A stretch of 64,000 nt of DNA. Origin: Pycnococcus provasolii (taxonomy: Eukaryota > Chlorophyta > Pseudoscourfieldiophyceae > Pseudoscourfieldiales > Pycnococcaceae). The position numbers were made by a program, and so were the translations under genes. A model generated the notes under the pieces. The model saw nothing but the letters and a program-made list of their open reading frames with translations. It searched no databases and was not told where the DNA came from. Shown one piece after another: positions 45,947 through 58,804 of this stretch (the first letter of the stretch is position 1; each line of letters opens with the position of its first letter). The stretch covers positions 248,001 to 312,000 of the forward strand of contig OW568888.1 of assembly GCA_938743325.2 (NCBI GenBank), given 5' to 3'.

Positions 45947-47032
45947 ATGTCGTCCGGACTCGGTGGCCTGAACAAGTCACCTTCAGGCGTCGTCGTCGGC
46001 GTCTGCCAAACGCAACTGCCCGTCGTTGACACCAAAGAGCAACTGCACGCGCAAGCGAAACGCATCGTCGAACTCGTTGGCAAGGCACGCAGGAACTTGC
46101 CCACCATGGACCTCATCATCTTTCCAGAATACAGTCTGCACGGGTAAGTCTACCACGAACCATCCATGATTGGAGAAAGAAACAACAGTTCGCTAACAAC
46201 CTAACGCACGAAATAAACATAAATCAGCCTTTCGATGAACACCGACCCGGAGCTCATGTGCAAGCTCGACGGGCCAGAGGTGACGTCGTGGAGAGAGGCA
46301 TGCGAGCAAAACAACATCTGGGGATGCTTCAGCATCATGGAATACAACCCAGCTGGGAACCCGTACAACGTCGGAATCGTCATAAACGCAGCTGGCGACA
46401 TTGTGCTTTACTACCGAAAAATGCACCCGTGGATCCCTGTTGAGCCGTGGGAACCTGGCAACAGAGGAATTCCTGTCGTCGACGGCCCGAACGGGTGCAA
46501 GCTCGCGCTCATCATTTGCCACGACGGACAGTTCCCAGAAATGGCACGCGAGTGCGCCTACAAGGGCGCGGAGCTCATGATTCGAACGGCGGGATACACC
46601 GCACCCATTCGCGCGTCGTGGAGATTCACGAACCAAAGCAACTCGTTCTGCAACTTGATGGCAACCGCGAACGTGTGCATGTGCGGTTCGGATGGAACGT
46701 TCGACTCGATGGGCGAGGGCATGATTGTGAACTTCGACGGCACGGTGCTTGCTCACGGTGTCACGGGCCGCCCGGACGAAATCATCACGTCGGAGATCCG
46801 TCCTGATTTGATTCGTGAGGCGCGCGTGAACTGGGGCGTGGAGAACAACATTTACCAGCTGTACCACCGCGGATACGTCGCGGTGAAAGGCGGCGCGCAG
46901 GACTGCCCGTACACGTACATGAAGGACATGATGAACGGGACGTACAAGCTCCCCTGGGACGTTAAAATCAAAGACGGGACGGGCGAGGGATTCGACGCAC
47001 CGACGCGCGCGTATGCGGGCAGTGACGAGTAA
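45947..47032 (+). CDS. amiF: Formamidase, bacterial AmiF type
   Basis: Two exons (45947-46143, 46228-47032) give 333 residues, the normal AmiF length. Formamidase (EC 3.5.1.49) hydrolyses formamide to formate and ammonia. The start MSSGLGGLNKSPSGVVVGVCQ matches the AmiF N-terminus (GLGGLNKS..GVV.G). The nitrilase-superfamily catalytic triad is present: Glu61 in FPEYSLHG, Lys130 in YYRKMHPW and Cys163 in IICHDG. RTAGYTAPIRASWRFTNQS and ARVNWGVENNIYQLYHRGY are AmiF/AmiE hallmarks; the short C-terminus and GLGGLNKS favour formamidase over aliphatic amidase. The protein is so close to bacterial AmiF that ancient transfer from bacteria is the likely origin, followed by gain of an introner-like intron. 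It is 460 bp upstream of, and on the same strand as, an ammonium transporter. Confidence 0.93.
46144..46227 (+). repeat. Introner-like short intron (formamidase gene)
   Basis: 84 nt, phase 2. It begins GTAAGTCTACCACGAACCAT and contains CGCTAACAACCTAACGCACG near the 3' end, matching blocks in the CNNM, phosphatase and WW introns. It sits in a gene of apparent bacterial origin, so it must have been gained after transfer. Confidence 0.7.
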
Positions 47033-47492
47033 TCACGAATGGAACTTCACACGGGCTTTGTCATAGTATATTGCACTCGTTGGTCGCGTGCCCGTCGGTC
47101 GAACGAAGCGACGAACAAACTTGTCTGCCAACCGCAGCATCCTCAGACGATGTTGCGTACACTTGATGCTTGCTGCGACACACACGAACGCGTAATTCTG
47201 CACAAACATAGAGGCGGCAAGAGAATGCGTCATCATGCGGTAAAATGGACCACAGTACCAGACATGGACGGAGCAAGCTTATTGGTTATGTCGCGCACCA
47301 CGGAGCTCGAGCTGTCAATTTGAACGACGCAACGAGTGTAACCCTAACTAAGCTCAAAAACTCTACAACCCTAATCCATATAATTCCCGCGCCACGTCAG
47401 CACTCAGCAGGGGGATGCAGAGATTCGGGGTAGATTTTCCCCTGGAAGATTTTTTGTTTACGGGACACTCACTTGTTCCAAATCAATCAATC
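47033..47492. other. Spacer between formamidase and ammonium transporter
   Basis: No gene recognised. A short AACCCTAACTAAG telomere-like motif lies at about 47340. It presumably holds the transporter promoter. Confidence 0.5.
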
Positions 47493-49076
47493 ATGGCGGA
47501 TAATGATACGATGAGTAATAATACCACCGCCGCGTCGTCGTCCATGGCGACCTTCGAGTCGTCCGTGGAGTCATCCGCGAACGCCTTCTACCACCTCTGG
47601 GGCGCCGTTCTCGTGTTCTTCATGCAGTGTGGCTTCGCGATGCTGGAAGCGGGTAGCGTTCGTGCGAAAAATACGCAAAACATTCTCCTGAAGAATTTTC
47701 TCGATGCGGCGCTGGGAACGCTCATCTGGTGGGCGATTGGCTTCGCGTTCGCGTACGGCGAAGGTGGCGCGCTCCCTAATCCGTTCATCGGTGGGAGGCA
47801 CTTTTTTGGCATCAACATGATCGAGGAGGATGATACGGAGGGAGCTGGATATGCTTCATGGTTCTTTCAGTGGTCCTTCGCGGCGACGGCTGCAACAATC
47901 GTCAGCGGGAGCGTCGCCGAGCGGTGTAAGCTGGGCGCGTACTTGTGCTACACAAGCGTGCTAGTGGGACTCGTCTATCCGGTCGTCGTTCACTGGGTGT
48001 GGTCGACGGAGGGATGGCTGAGTGCATTTCGCTCACCACCACTGCTCGGATCACGTGGAATGATTGACTTCGCTGGCAGCGGTGTCGTGCACATGGTAGG
48101 CGGAGGAGCGGGATTGATGGGCGCCGTCTTTTTGGGTCCACGCCGTGGGCGTTTCGGAACAGTGCGCACTTCCGAACAAGGAACGACGATTGCGATTCCT
48201 GGGCACAGTGCAATCTTGTCAACGCTGGGCGTTTTCATCATTTGGACGGGGTGGTACGGCTTCAACGCCGCGTCAACTTTGTGCATGTACAAATGCATGG
48301 GAATCGCCTTGCGTGCTGCCGTAAACACCACCATCTCTGCGGCAGCTGGTGGTTGTTTCACTCTCTTCGTTCATGTCTTCATCTTCCGCCGCCCGGCTGA
48401 ACTCGCGCCTCTCATGAATGGCGTGCTAGGAGGTCTCGTCTCGATCACCGCAGGATGTGCAGTGTACGAACCTTGGGCAGCGTTTGTCATCGGATGCATC
48501 GCGGGACTCGTGTACATTGGAAGCTCGTTAGCCCTTTTGAATCTTGAGATTGACGACCCGCTCGATGCCGCGCCTGTTCACTTCTTTTGTGGATCGTGGG
48601 GCGTCATTGCCGTCGGGCTGTTCGCATCACCTTCTGCGACGATGACAGCTTATCCCATTGCGGAAGGCGCCACGGCAACGTACGGAGCCTTCTATCCAGG
48701 AGGAGGAGGGATGCAGCTTGGCATCCAGCTGCTTGGCGTCGTCTCCATCGCTGCTTGGACGATGCTAACCACCGGATTCCTCTTTGGGATCCTGAAGGCG
48801 ATGAAGAAACTCAGGGTTCCAGCAGAGAAGGAGTTCGTGGGAATGGATGCAGTGAGCCACGGCGGATACGCTTACCATCTCGAGCGTACCGGCGCAGACG
48901 TGGTCGGCGAGTGGCTGCTACGCCGACGCACGACTTCAAGGACTAAAAAAAGCAACAATGCCGGGACGAATTTTGCAAAGGCCGTCACGGAAGCGATGAA
49001 ACAAGACAAGGAAGACAACGATGAGAACAAGAACAAGAACGAGCCAACGTCAAGCAACATGGCAGGGGAGCCTTGA
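47493..49076 (+). CDS. AMT1-type ammonium transporter
   Basis: 527 residues from the ATG at 47493 (an in-frame ATG at 47415 would add 26). About eleven transmembrane helices, as expected for plasma-membrane AMT/Rh channels that conduct ammonium into the cell. Signatures: FFMQCGFAMLEAGSVRAKN, FFQWSFAATAATIVSGSVAER, and DFAGSGVVHMVGG with the first pore His200, then GGLVSITAGCA and PVHFFCGSWGVIAVGLFA with the second pore His363. Both twin His are intact. The cytosolic tail (DAVSHGGYAYHLERTGADVV...) resembles the regulatory C-terminus of plant AMT1, then turns Lys/Asn/Glu-rich. The co-directional formamidase gene upstream would supply or exploit the same nitrogen source; they are separate transcription units as far as the sequence shows. 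Confidence 0.95.
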   Translation: MADNDTMSNNTTAASSSMATFESSVESSANAFYHLWGAVLVFFMQCGFAMLEAGSVRAKNTQNILLKNFLDAALGTLIWWAIGFAFAYGEGGALPNPFIGGRHFFGINMIEEDDTEGAGYASWFFQWSFAATAATIVSGSVAERCKLGAYLCYTSVLVGLVYPVVVHWVWSTEGWLSAFRSPPLLGSRGMIDFAGSGVVHMVGGGAGLMGAVFLGPRRGRFGTVRTSEQGTTIAIPGHSAILSTLGVFIIWTGWYGFNAASTLCMYKCMGIALRAAVNTTISAAAGGCFTLFVHVFIFRRPAELAPLMNGVLGGLVSITAGCAVYEPWAAFVIGCIAGLVYIGSSLALLNLEIDDPLDAAPVHFFCGSWGVIAVGLFASPSATMTAYPIAEGATATYGAFYPGGGGMQLGIQLLGVVSIAAWTMLTTGFLFGILKAMKKLRVPAEKEFVGMDAVSHGGYAYHLERTGADVVGEWLLRRRTTSRTKKSNNAGTNFAKAVTEAMKQDKEDNDENKNKNEPTSSNMAGEP

Positions 49077-49374
49077 TGGTCAACCTAAGGTTAATAAGAT
49101 CGGGATCTCACGTGGGCAGATGGCCTTCGGGGTGGTGCAAGTTGCAAGGTGAGATGCAAGATGCAAGGCCTGACTGAGGAGTTGTGTTGCAAGGGAAAAT
49201 AAAATGTTTTCCGAACATACAGAGACCGGTGGTCACGTAACTTTTTGTCTTCATAAACCTTCACTTACTGTGATACAGTACTCCCCGGGGAAAGTATGGT
49301 ACGTACCAACCTGAATGAATGAAGCACCTGATAGACTACTGTATTCTTAGCACATAGGTATATTTACATTTTAC

Positions 49375-52300
49375 TCATATTCGACCAATGAGCGCGGCTG
49401 TTGGTGCACCACCTCCGCCGCCACTCGCACTCGCGCTGTGCAAGATGTGGTCAACCATGTATGTCTGACGAACGAGTCTTTCCATCCTGTCGACGTGACG
49501 AGCCGTGTGCGCGTGAATGCCGCGAAGAACGTCGCGAGCACTGCTTGCAATGCTTGGATCACCGCTGGCACGTCCAAGCAGCTGACGCAGTGCAACGGGC
49601 GTTCGCATCAAGGCGTGCAAAACGTGCTGTGCAACGTGACAATGCTGTATAAGATTTGGTGATGGGTGATGTTCTTATTGTTAGTGAAACAAGTATGATC
49701 ACGATTCCCAGCTGACATAGCATGAACAAAACACATTGGGTCAGGTGAACTATGCCTTTACTGTATTAGTGTCCTCAGACGTCCTCAGACGTAATCGGCA
49801 AACTTACCAGTGAATACGTTCTTCATCATACCCCAAAAAACAAAACAAAAAAACAAAAGCACAGACAAAGACAAAAAATATAAGAACGTACGTGAGCATT
49901 GGCATTCCAGTCTCGGCAGTATGTCACCAGACGCAGCAGAAGCGCGTCCGTGTTCGTTTCCAAGCCAACATCAGCCTCGCCACTCTCTTCGCAGATGGCA
50001 TGCACGAATGACACAAGCGGAGAGAGGATTTCGTCATCCTCACGATCTTCGTCGTCAGGGATCACGATGCTGCTCAGCGCCAGGCGAAGTGCGCCTAAAA
50101 CGTGCATTGGATGGCCCAACTTCAAAGCGAGCACAGCTGCGCGGCATGCCGTCTCAGCCACGGCGCTGCTGTCACTGGCATTGCCTCGTGCGTCGGAGAG
50201 CAAGCGCTTCATCGTGTGCTCGGCTTGTTCCGCGGACGCAGAACGAGCACGTGCATCAGCAGCAGCAGCCATGGAACCGTCCCGCCACACGCATACCGAT
50301 GCATCACCTGCGCCCGTTGCAACGACAAAGGACCCTAAGTTTGCATCGTACACCGTGTCGAGTGCCCATGCCTTGTCACCATGGGGCGCGTCAGAAGTAC
50401 CGGTACTGTTATCTCCGTTGCCGTCTGTTGCAGAACTTTCAACAAGGTCGCATACCACACTCCCCTGCGTGGCATTCCATAGGCGTACCATGCCATCGGC
50501 GTCTGTCGTGACAAGCGAAGAGGTGGGCATGCGCGCATTCGCCGCGGCAGCTGCGGCGGCAAGCTCGGCTCCCTCCTCCTTCTCCGAGTCGGCATCTACA
50601 GACTTGCGCTTCCCAAGCCGTGTATCGCGCGACGGCGTGCCATCGCCACCCTCGATTTTGGCCGCGAGGCGCACTGCCGCCATGGCACTTGGAAGAAATT
50701 GGCAGCTCAGCACGCTGGCTTCGTGTCCCTCGAGCGTGAAGAGCAATCTTCCATCCGAGGCTGACCACACTTTGGCGGTGCAATCGCCACTGCACGTTGC
50801 TAGCAGGGCATCGACGGGAGAGAAGGAAGCCGCCCACACGCCTCTACGATGTCCGCGCAGCGTTGCAACCGGCTTCAGTGTCGGCAAACTCCATAGCTGT
50901 GAAAAGTGAGGGGGTGGGGTGGGAAAACAAAGTGTCAGCTTAGTGTGGACTGATGATTTTTGTGCATAGTGTAGATCCACATAGTGTAAGCCCTCTTGTG
51001 GAGCCCGTCACGGCACATGAGCCGTGAGGGCTTGGAAGGAGGGCGGATGAGGTTGTTCATTGCTCCACGGCTGAAAAACCAGCATAGAGCCAACCCGATT
51101 CCTATACGGCTTCGATCTAGCGACGCGTCCTGATCGAATTTCAGGCAGCCGCACTCTCTATTCGAGGCCGATGGGTCGCACAGACAGAGATCTCATGACG
51201 TACCTTAGCCGTTTTATCCTGGCTCCCAGTAGCCGCCATCTTGCCATTTGGGCTAACGCACACGCAGTTGACGTCCTTGTTGTGCGCCGAACGCGTGACA
51301 AGCGCGACGGCGGATGTTGGCTTTAATTCTTTCTTCTGCGCCGCCGCGGCAGCTGTCGCCTTCGATGTATAGGTTGCCAAGCTCGCTTCCACGTCCCACA
51401 GCTTCAGGGATCGATCTGCGCCAGCCGTCAGCGCGTACACGAAGCGGCGTCCTCCAATCGTGCCGTCCGCATTCTGAGGGGTGATGCCAGCCTCAGCTCC
51501 ACCAGCATCAAGCGGCGTGGGTCGGCAGAACAGTGCCACCGCACTTGCCGCATCGACGTGAGCCTCAGTTGCCACCGCGCATGCATATCGCACGCGGTCG
51601 TCCTCTTCGTCACTGCCGCTTCGACCGTGCGCAACAAACCAAACGCGAAGGCTCCTATCCTTGGAGACGGATGCAAGGATACTCAGTGCGCCACTCGCCG
51701 GTGGAGCACCGCCCCATCGCGCGTAGCATGCCTTTGCAATCTGCGCAGTGCGTGCCACCGGGACGGTGTCGAGTGCAAGCACAGCGGCGGTGTGTCCGCT
51801 CAGGACTTCGGCACGCTCCATGGATGTGCCACGCACGAGCACGCTGAGCTCTCTGCCGGATGTCGCGACGGCGACGAGACCTTCGGATAGCGATGCACTG
51901 GCCTTCTCCGACGACGGCAGCGGGGCGAGCAGTTTCAATGCAGTCACCTCGCCGAGGTAACCCACTCTTTCGCTTCTCACAACATTCGAAGGAGGTTCCA
52001 TCTCATTCCCCCTTGCACCTGCGAATTTGCCAGCCCTCGCCGTGCGACGAAGGGAGACCAGCACGCCGTCACCACGCACGAGCACGACACTTGTTTCATT
52101 CGCAAGAACGTTGACGATCCCACCCATCTCAGCTGCCGCCTCCTCGTCCTCGAAGCGCGTTCCACTGAGCGCGCTCACGGACCACAGGCATTCCGACTTG
52201 CGCGTAGGCGCGGATGCATCCATGATGCGCGCGACGCCTCGCTCACCCGCAATCACGACGCATGGCTTGCTCGCAGGTGCCATCCACGGCGGTGCCGCGG

Positions 52301-53258
52301 CAATCGCCTCGATACGCTCAAAGCACTCGAGGACATACGCCGCGCTGGGTTTCGAGTTCATTTTTTTGGTGGACGCGCCGCGTCCGGCGAATGCGTCAAT
52401 GGCATAGCAGTGGACAGCCTGATCGCGCGACGCGGTGAACAGGTATGCATCGTTTGTTGCGAGACTCGTGACGGCGGCGGTGTGAGGTTGAAATCGTGCA
52501 GTGGTTGATTTCGTCTTAAGGTCGTACGCCCGTATTTCTCCGTTTTCCGCACCTGTGACGAGCGTGGAAGGCGCCTTCGCGCCGGGCATCGTGACGAGCG
52601 CTACTGCGGTTACGACACCCGCATGGCCGTCAAAGTAGTGCGTTCGCACGGCGGCTGGTCCTCGCGTGACTTCCGTGTCGTACACACACGCGCACCTGTC
52701 GACGGACGCCGTCGCGAGAAAGCGAGTTGACCTGTCGAGTGACATGGTGGTTATCGGAAGCGTGTGCGGCTTGAACGCGCGCACTTGCTTCGGTTGTGCC
52801 GACGCTCCACTTTTACTTCCTGGTGTGATGGCCGCGGTGACATCGAATGCGCGTACTGTGAGCGACCGCGACGCCACGTGTACAATCGCCTTGTCCTGCG
52901 TGATGGCAAGTGTGAGTGCCGTCACGGGTTCCGTGTCCCCCGGGATTGTGCATAGCAGTTGCGTCGACTGACTCTCTCTGGCAACATCATCAGATGCCGA
53001 TGACGATAACGACGCTCCACGTCGAGGAGGAGATTCAGCTGCTCCTCCTAAAGAAACAATCGACACGGCATCCGAGAGAGCGCACGCAAAGATGTTATGT
53101 TCAAAGCCAAAGCCCGGGTGGGATGTCTTAGGTGGACCACTTACACCACTTGTGACCACATCAAAAGGATACGACGCAGAGACACAAGGACCACCTGTAT
53201 GCCAAGGCTTTAACGACAACTCCAAAGAAAAAGCCAAAGACGACGAAGAAGACGCCAT
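49375..53258 (-). CDS. UTP13/TBL3, WD40 subunit of the SSU processome
   Basis: Three exons (53258-51204, 50896-49892, 49644-49375), all phase 0, give 1109 residues. UTP13 (TBL3) belongs to the UTP-B complex that acts in early 18S rRNA processing in the nucleolus. Tandem WD40 repeats make two propellers: ITTMSLDRSTRFLATASVDR, VTSLATNDAYLFTASRDQAV, FVYALTAGADRSLKLWDVEAS, VNCVCVSPNGKMAATGSQDK joined exactly to TAKLWSLPTLKPVATLRGHR, and CTAKVWSASDGRLLFTLEGH. The C-terminal Utp13 domain reads LLLRLVTYCRDWNANA, is spliced, and continues VAQHVLHALMRTPVALRQLL. The start at 53258 (MASSSSSLAFSLELSLKPWH) is preferred over upstream open frame without similarity. Introns are 307 and 247 nt, longer than the introner-like set. 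Loop insertions are larger than in yeast. Confidence 0.9.
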
Positions 53259-53732
53259 GACTGACGAGCACTCGTGCTCGAGCACACGTGTGTGATGCTG
53301 GGGACGTGCGATGCGAATGGCGGCTGGTGGCGGCGCCGGAAGACTCCAAGGGGGAAAAAATGCAAAGGGGAAAAAAATTAAACCCCGGGTCCGGGGCCGC
53401 GGGGAGAAGAAGAGTTCGGGGTTTATTACGATTCGGGCAGGCGGCTTGTTGTGATCCTTAATAAGCTTGCATACCTTCTGTTGTACATAGACTAGTGAGC
53501 TCGCACGACCGTCCCGAGGCGTTCTCAGTGGACATCGTGATTGCCGCGGTCGTCCGGACGTCGCTATGTACAACAAACAGTTGACAACTTAAGAAGCGTG
53601 CGTGCGCGAGTGCCTTGCGAGCGTTCAGAAGAAGAAGTTTTTTGTTTTTGTTACGACGACTTACGAGTTACGACAAACCTAAAATTCATACTGTATGTAT
53701 ATGCAACTAAGCACCCACCCACCTGGGCAGCA
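53259..53732. other. Spacer, no gene seen
   Basis: Divergent-side leader of UTP13 and the 3' flank of the wall-type protein gene. It has an AAACCCCGGGTCC stretch at 53381-53394 and ACG/GAC-rich sequence near 53650, nothing that I can assign. Confidence 0.4.
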
Positions 53733-56543
<2,811 letters not shown>

Positions 56544-58129
56544 CTTCGTTACTACCACTATTATGGTATACTGTTTTATATGAGCCAATCAACAAACGCC
56601 TGCGCGCTGCCAATCTATCAGGTATGATGAGGACCAACCGACCAACGCGTGCAGTGATTGATGAGGACCAATCAATGAACGAGCCAATCAATGAACGAAA
56701 GGAGCCAAGGTACCATACAAGCCTGCAAAAGAAGTAAGCTGCACTACTCCGAACCACCACTGGGCACTCACTCACAAACACATGCAGGAGGCGTGACATG
56801 TTTCGCATGAAATAAATGGCGAACAAATAACGGGCGGAGGGGCCGAGGGTGAAAAGGTCCTTGGGCCAAACAAACTCCCCCTTGTTCTTTTCACCCCACC
56901 TTGGGGGATACACCGTTGCTTAATGCAAGCTGGCCTGTCCTGTCCTTTGGGGTCCGGCTTGGGTTTTGGTTTCCCAACGTCCGGACCATCCAACCTCTCG
57001 GCACGCACGCCCGCATGCTGGCTGAAACGGCGTTGATAGCCGACTCTCTTCAATTGGACACATTCGTGCACTCGGCTTGGCGTACGCCGGTGGTCCTGCC
57101 TTCGGCCTTCCGCCGTGGACGATCGACGAGACTTTGGACGCTGGGCTCTGCCAACTCCTGTGGGATGTTTCACTATTTGTATGGAATCGACCTTAAGTAC
57201 CAGCAGGCGCTGACTCAGGCGCTGTTGGGGAGGTCTGTCGACCACTCAGTAGACCACTCAGTTCTCTGCGCGCATTCTGGGGATCCGGTGTTGGTTGAAG
57301 AAGGTGAGCATGGATTGACAACGAGAAACATCGACCAACGAGCCAGAGGAGAAGTTTGCCCGGCTCCCCCCGGGCAAAACCCAGACTCCTCCCCCCCCAA
57401 CCACAGACGACAGCACGAAGAAGTTCGGGGTTAGTTAGTAGGGGTTAGGGATTAATAATCTGCGCTTATGCAAGGCGCGTTTGTAAAAAGTTCGCGTCTC
57501 TGAAGGCGCCGATTTCGATTTTGTGTCTGTGTTTTTTGCTAGCGCTCCGGGGGGCGCACGCGGCACGGCCAGGCCTCTTGACCAACCATACCGTTAGTGG
57601 CTCAACAAGTTCTGCGGCCTGACGTTCGAGGAGTGCGAAGACGCGTCGAGCGAGGTGGGACAACAGCAGCTATTCGACACGCGCTCGATTCAAGCCTGCC
57701 AAGGCGGAACGTGAAGGACCGACACATGGACCAATGCCTAACGAACCAGTGGGTTGGCAGCAAGCGCTCGGAGAGCAGCGAGAGGTTCAACTTGCTGACG
57801 GAGACGTGCCGTAAGCACGGCTCGTTCGAGTACAAGGGCGAGCAGCAGTGCAGTTTCGTACTCGCGCGCACCTCGGCGGCGGCGGCGCAGACGTCTCACT
57901 AGATGTTTTAGTAATAATACATCGTCTGTATTTTTATTTTCAAGAGCGCCGTGCTCGAACCTTGCAAGCCGTCGAAGTCGCCGGCGCCACGCTACGCTTG
58001 AACGCGCTGGGTGCTGAGTGCTTGGTGGGGAGTGCGAGTGCGAGTGAGCGGGCGTGGACGGGCGACCGTACCGTTTGACGAAGCGGTTACCCCATTAAAA
58101 TGTCGCACGAGCACTCGAAAAAGCCACTT
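56544..58129. other. Long spacer with a possible decayed coding segment
   Basis: No intact gene recognised. At 56585-56705 short CCAATCAATGAACGA-type direct repeats occur. A 177-codon open frame at 56901-57434 (plus) has no recognisable domain. At about 57592-57710 (LNKFCGLTFEECEDASSEVG) and, in another frame, 57727-57902 (RFNLLTETCRKHGSFEYKGE) the sequence looks coding, as if a Cys-containing protein had lost its frame or a short exon pair were present. A telomere-like GGGGTTAGGG lies at 57427-57450. Confidence 0.3.
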
Positions 58130-58804
58130 CTATGTGACGGTGAGGTCCATGTCGTGGCTGAAGTTGAGGGAGAGCTTGGGCATTTTGCTCAAGTTGCTGA
58201 CGTTCGTCGTCGCGCCGAGCTTCAGGCCTTGCATGTCCTTTTTGCTGAAGCCCAAGCTGACGTCGCCGTTGAGGTGCTTGTAGCTTGCTGAGAAGTCTCC
58301 GAGTCCTTTTTTCGAGTAGTCCGCGGACATGTCGACGAGTCCGTCGAGGTCAACCGTGCAGCTCGCCTTGATGTCCCCAAACTTCTTGGACGTCTTAACG
58401 TCGCTCGTCATGTCGTTGAGGTTGGTGATGAGCGTGCAATCGAGTCCCGGCGCGACTTTCGCCAAGTTGATGTTCGTCGTGAGCGAGTGTCCTGGCATCT
58501 TCGAGCCCCCGATTCCGGTTCCCTTGTACGTCAGCTTGGTGGGGAAGCCGTCGACGAGCGGGAAGTTCTGCGCGACGCTGATCATGGACGTGCACGCGGT
58601 CATGTCGTACTCGAACGTCATGGGACCGCTCGCACATCCGAGCGTGAATCCTGCGGTGGAGTACCCGCTGAGCGGTTTCGCTGAAGCCTTGATGAGAACT
58701 GTCGCCCCACCTGCGGTTTTCGCCGTGACGTTCGCGCTGATTGTCTGGTTCATCGGAATCGAGGTTGCGGAACCGAGCGAGAGGCCCACGGTCTTGAAGT
58801 CCAT
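58130..58804 (-). CDS. OEP24-like outer-envelope beta-barrel protein
   Basis: 224 residues from the ATG at 58804. The whole chain alternates polar and hydrophobic residues in ~10-residue strands with Gly/Ser/Asn turns (ISANVTAKTAGGATVLIKAS; LSGYSTAGFTLGCASGPMTF; GDFSASYKHLNGDVSLGFSK; GLKLGATTNVSN) and has no helices or signal peptide, as in organelle outer-membrane barrels. Length, the TKLTYKG strand and the C-terminus (KMPKLSLNFSHDMDLTV, against KTPKLTAETTWNLEM recalled from plant OEP24) fit OEP24, the chloroplast outer-envelope metabolite pore. A VDAC-type barrel is the alternative, but it is shorter than the usual ~280 residues and lacks the GLK motif. The frame is open upstream without an ATG. 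Confidence 0.55.
   Translation of the reverse strand: MDFKTVGLSLGSATSIPMNQTISANVTAKTAGGATVLIKASAKPLSGYSTAGFTLGCASGPMTFEYDMTACTSMISVAQNFPLVDGFPTKLTYKGTGIGGSKMPGHSLTTNINLAKVAPGLDCTLITNLNDMTSDVKTSKKFGDIKASCTVDLDGLVDMSADYSKKGLGDFSASYKHLNGDVSLGFSKKDMQGLKLGATTNVSNLSKMPKLSLNFSHDMDLTVT

Noticed and set aside
44672-46029. Long plus-strand frames across the minisatellite (repeat protein of 26-residue units)
   Set aside because: They exist because a 78-bp stop-free unit is repeated; the 8-bp variants shift the frame, no start context or flanking domain is seen, and the frame overlaps the real formamidase exon.
49401-49662. Plus-strand small frames with Cys/Val-rich sequence
   Set aside because: They are antisense to the last exon of UTP13, which splices in frame and matches the C-terminal domain.
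53259-53576. N-terminal extension of UTP13 upstream of 53258
   Set aside because: Basic/Pro-rich sequence with no similarity to the family; the later Met gives the expected N-terminus.
56901-57434. 177-codon plus-strand frame
   Set aside because: No recognisable domain, atypical composition, and an equally long frame lies on the opposite strand; not supported as a gene.
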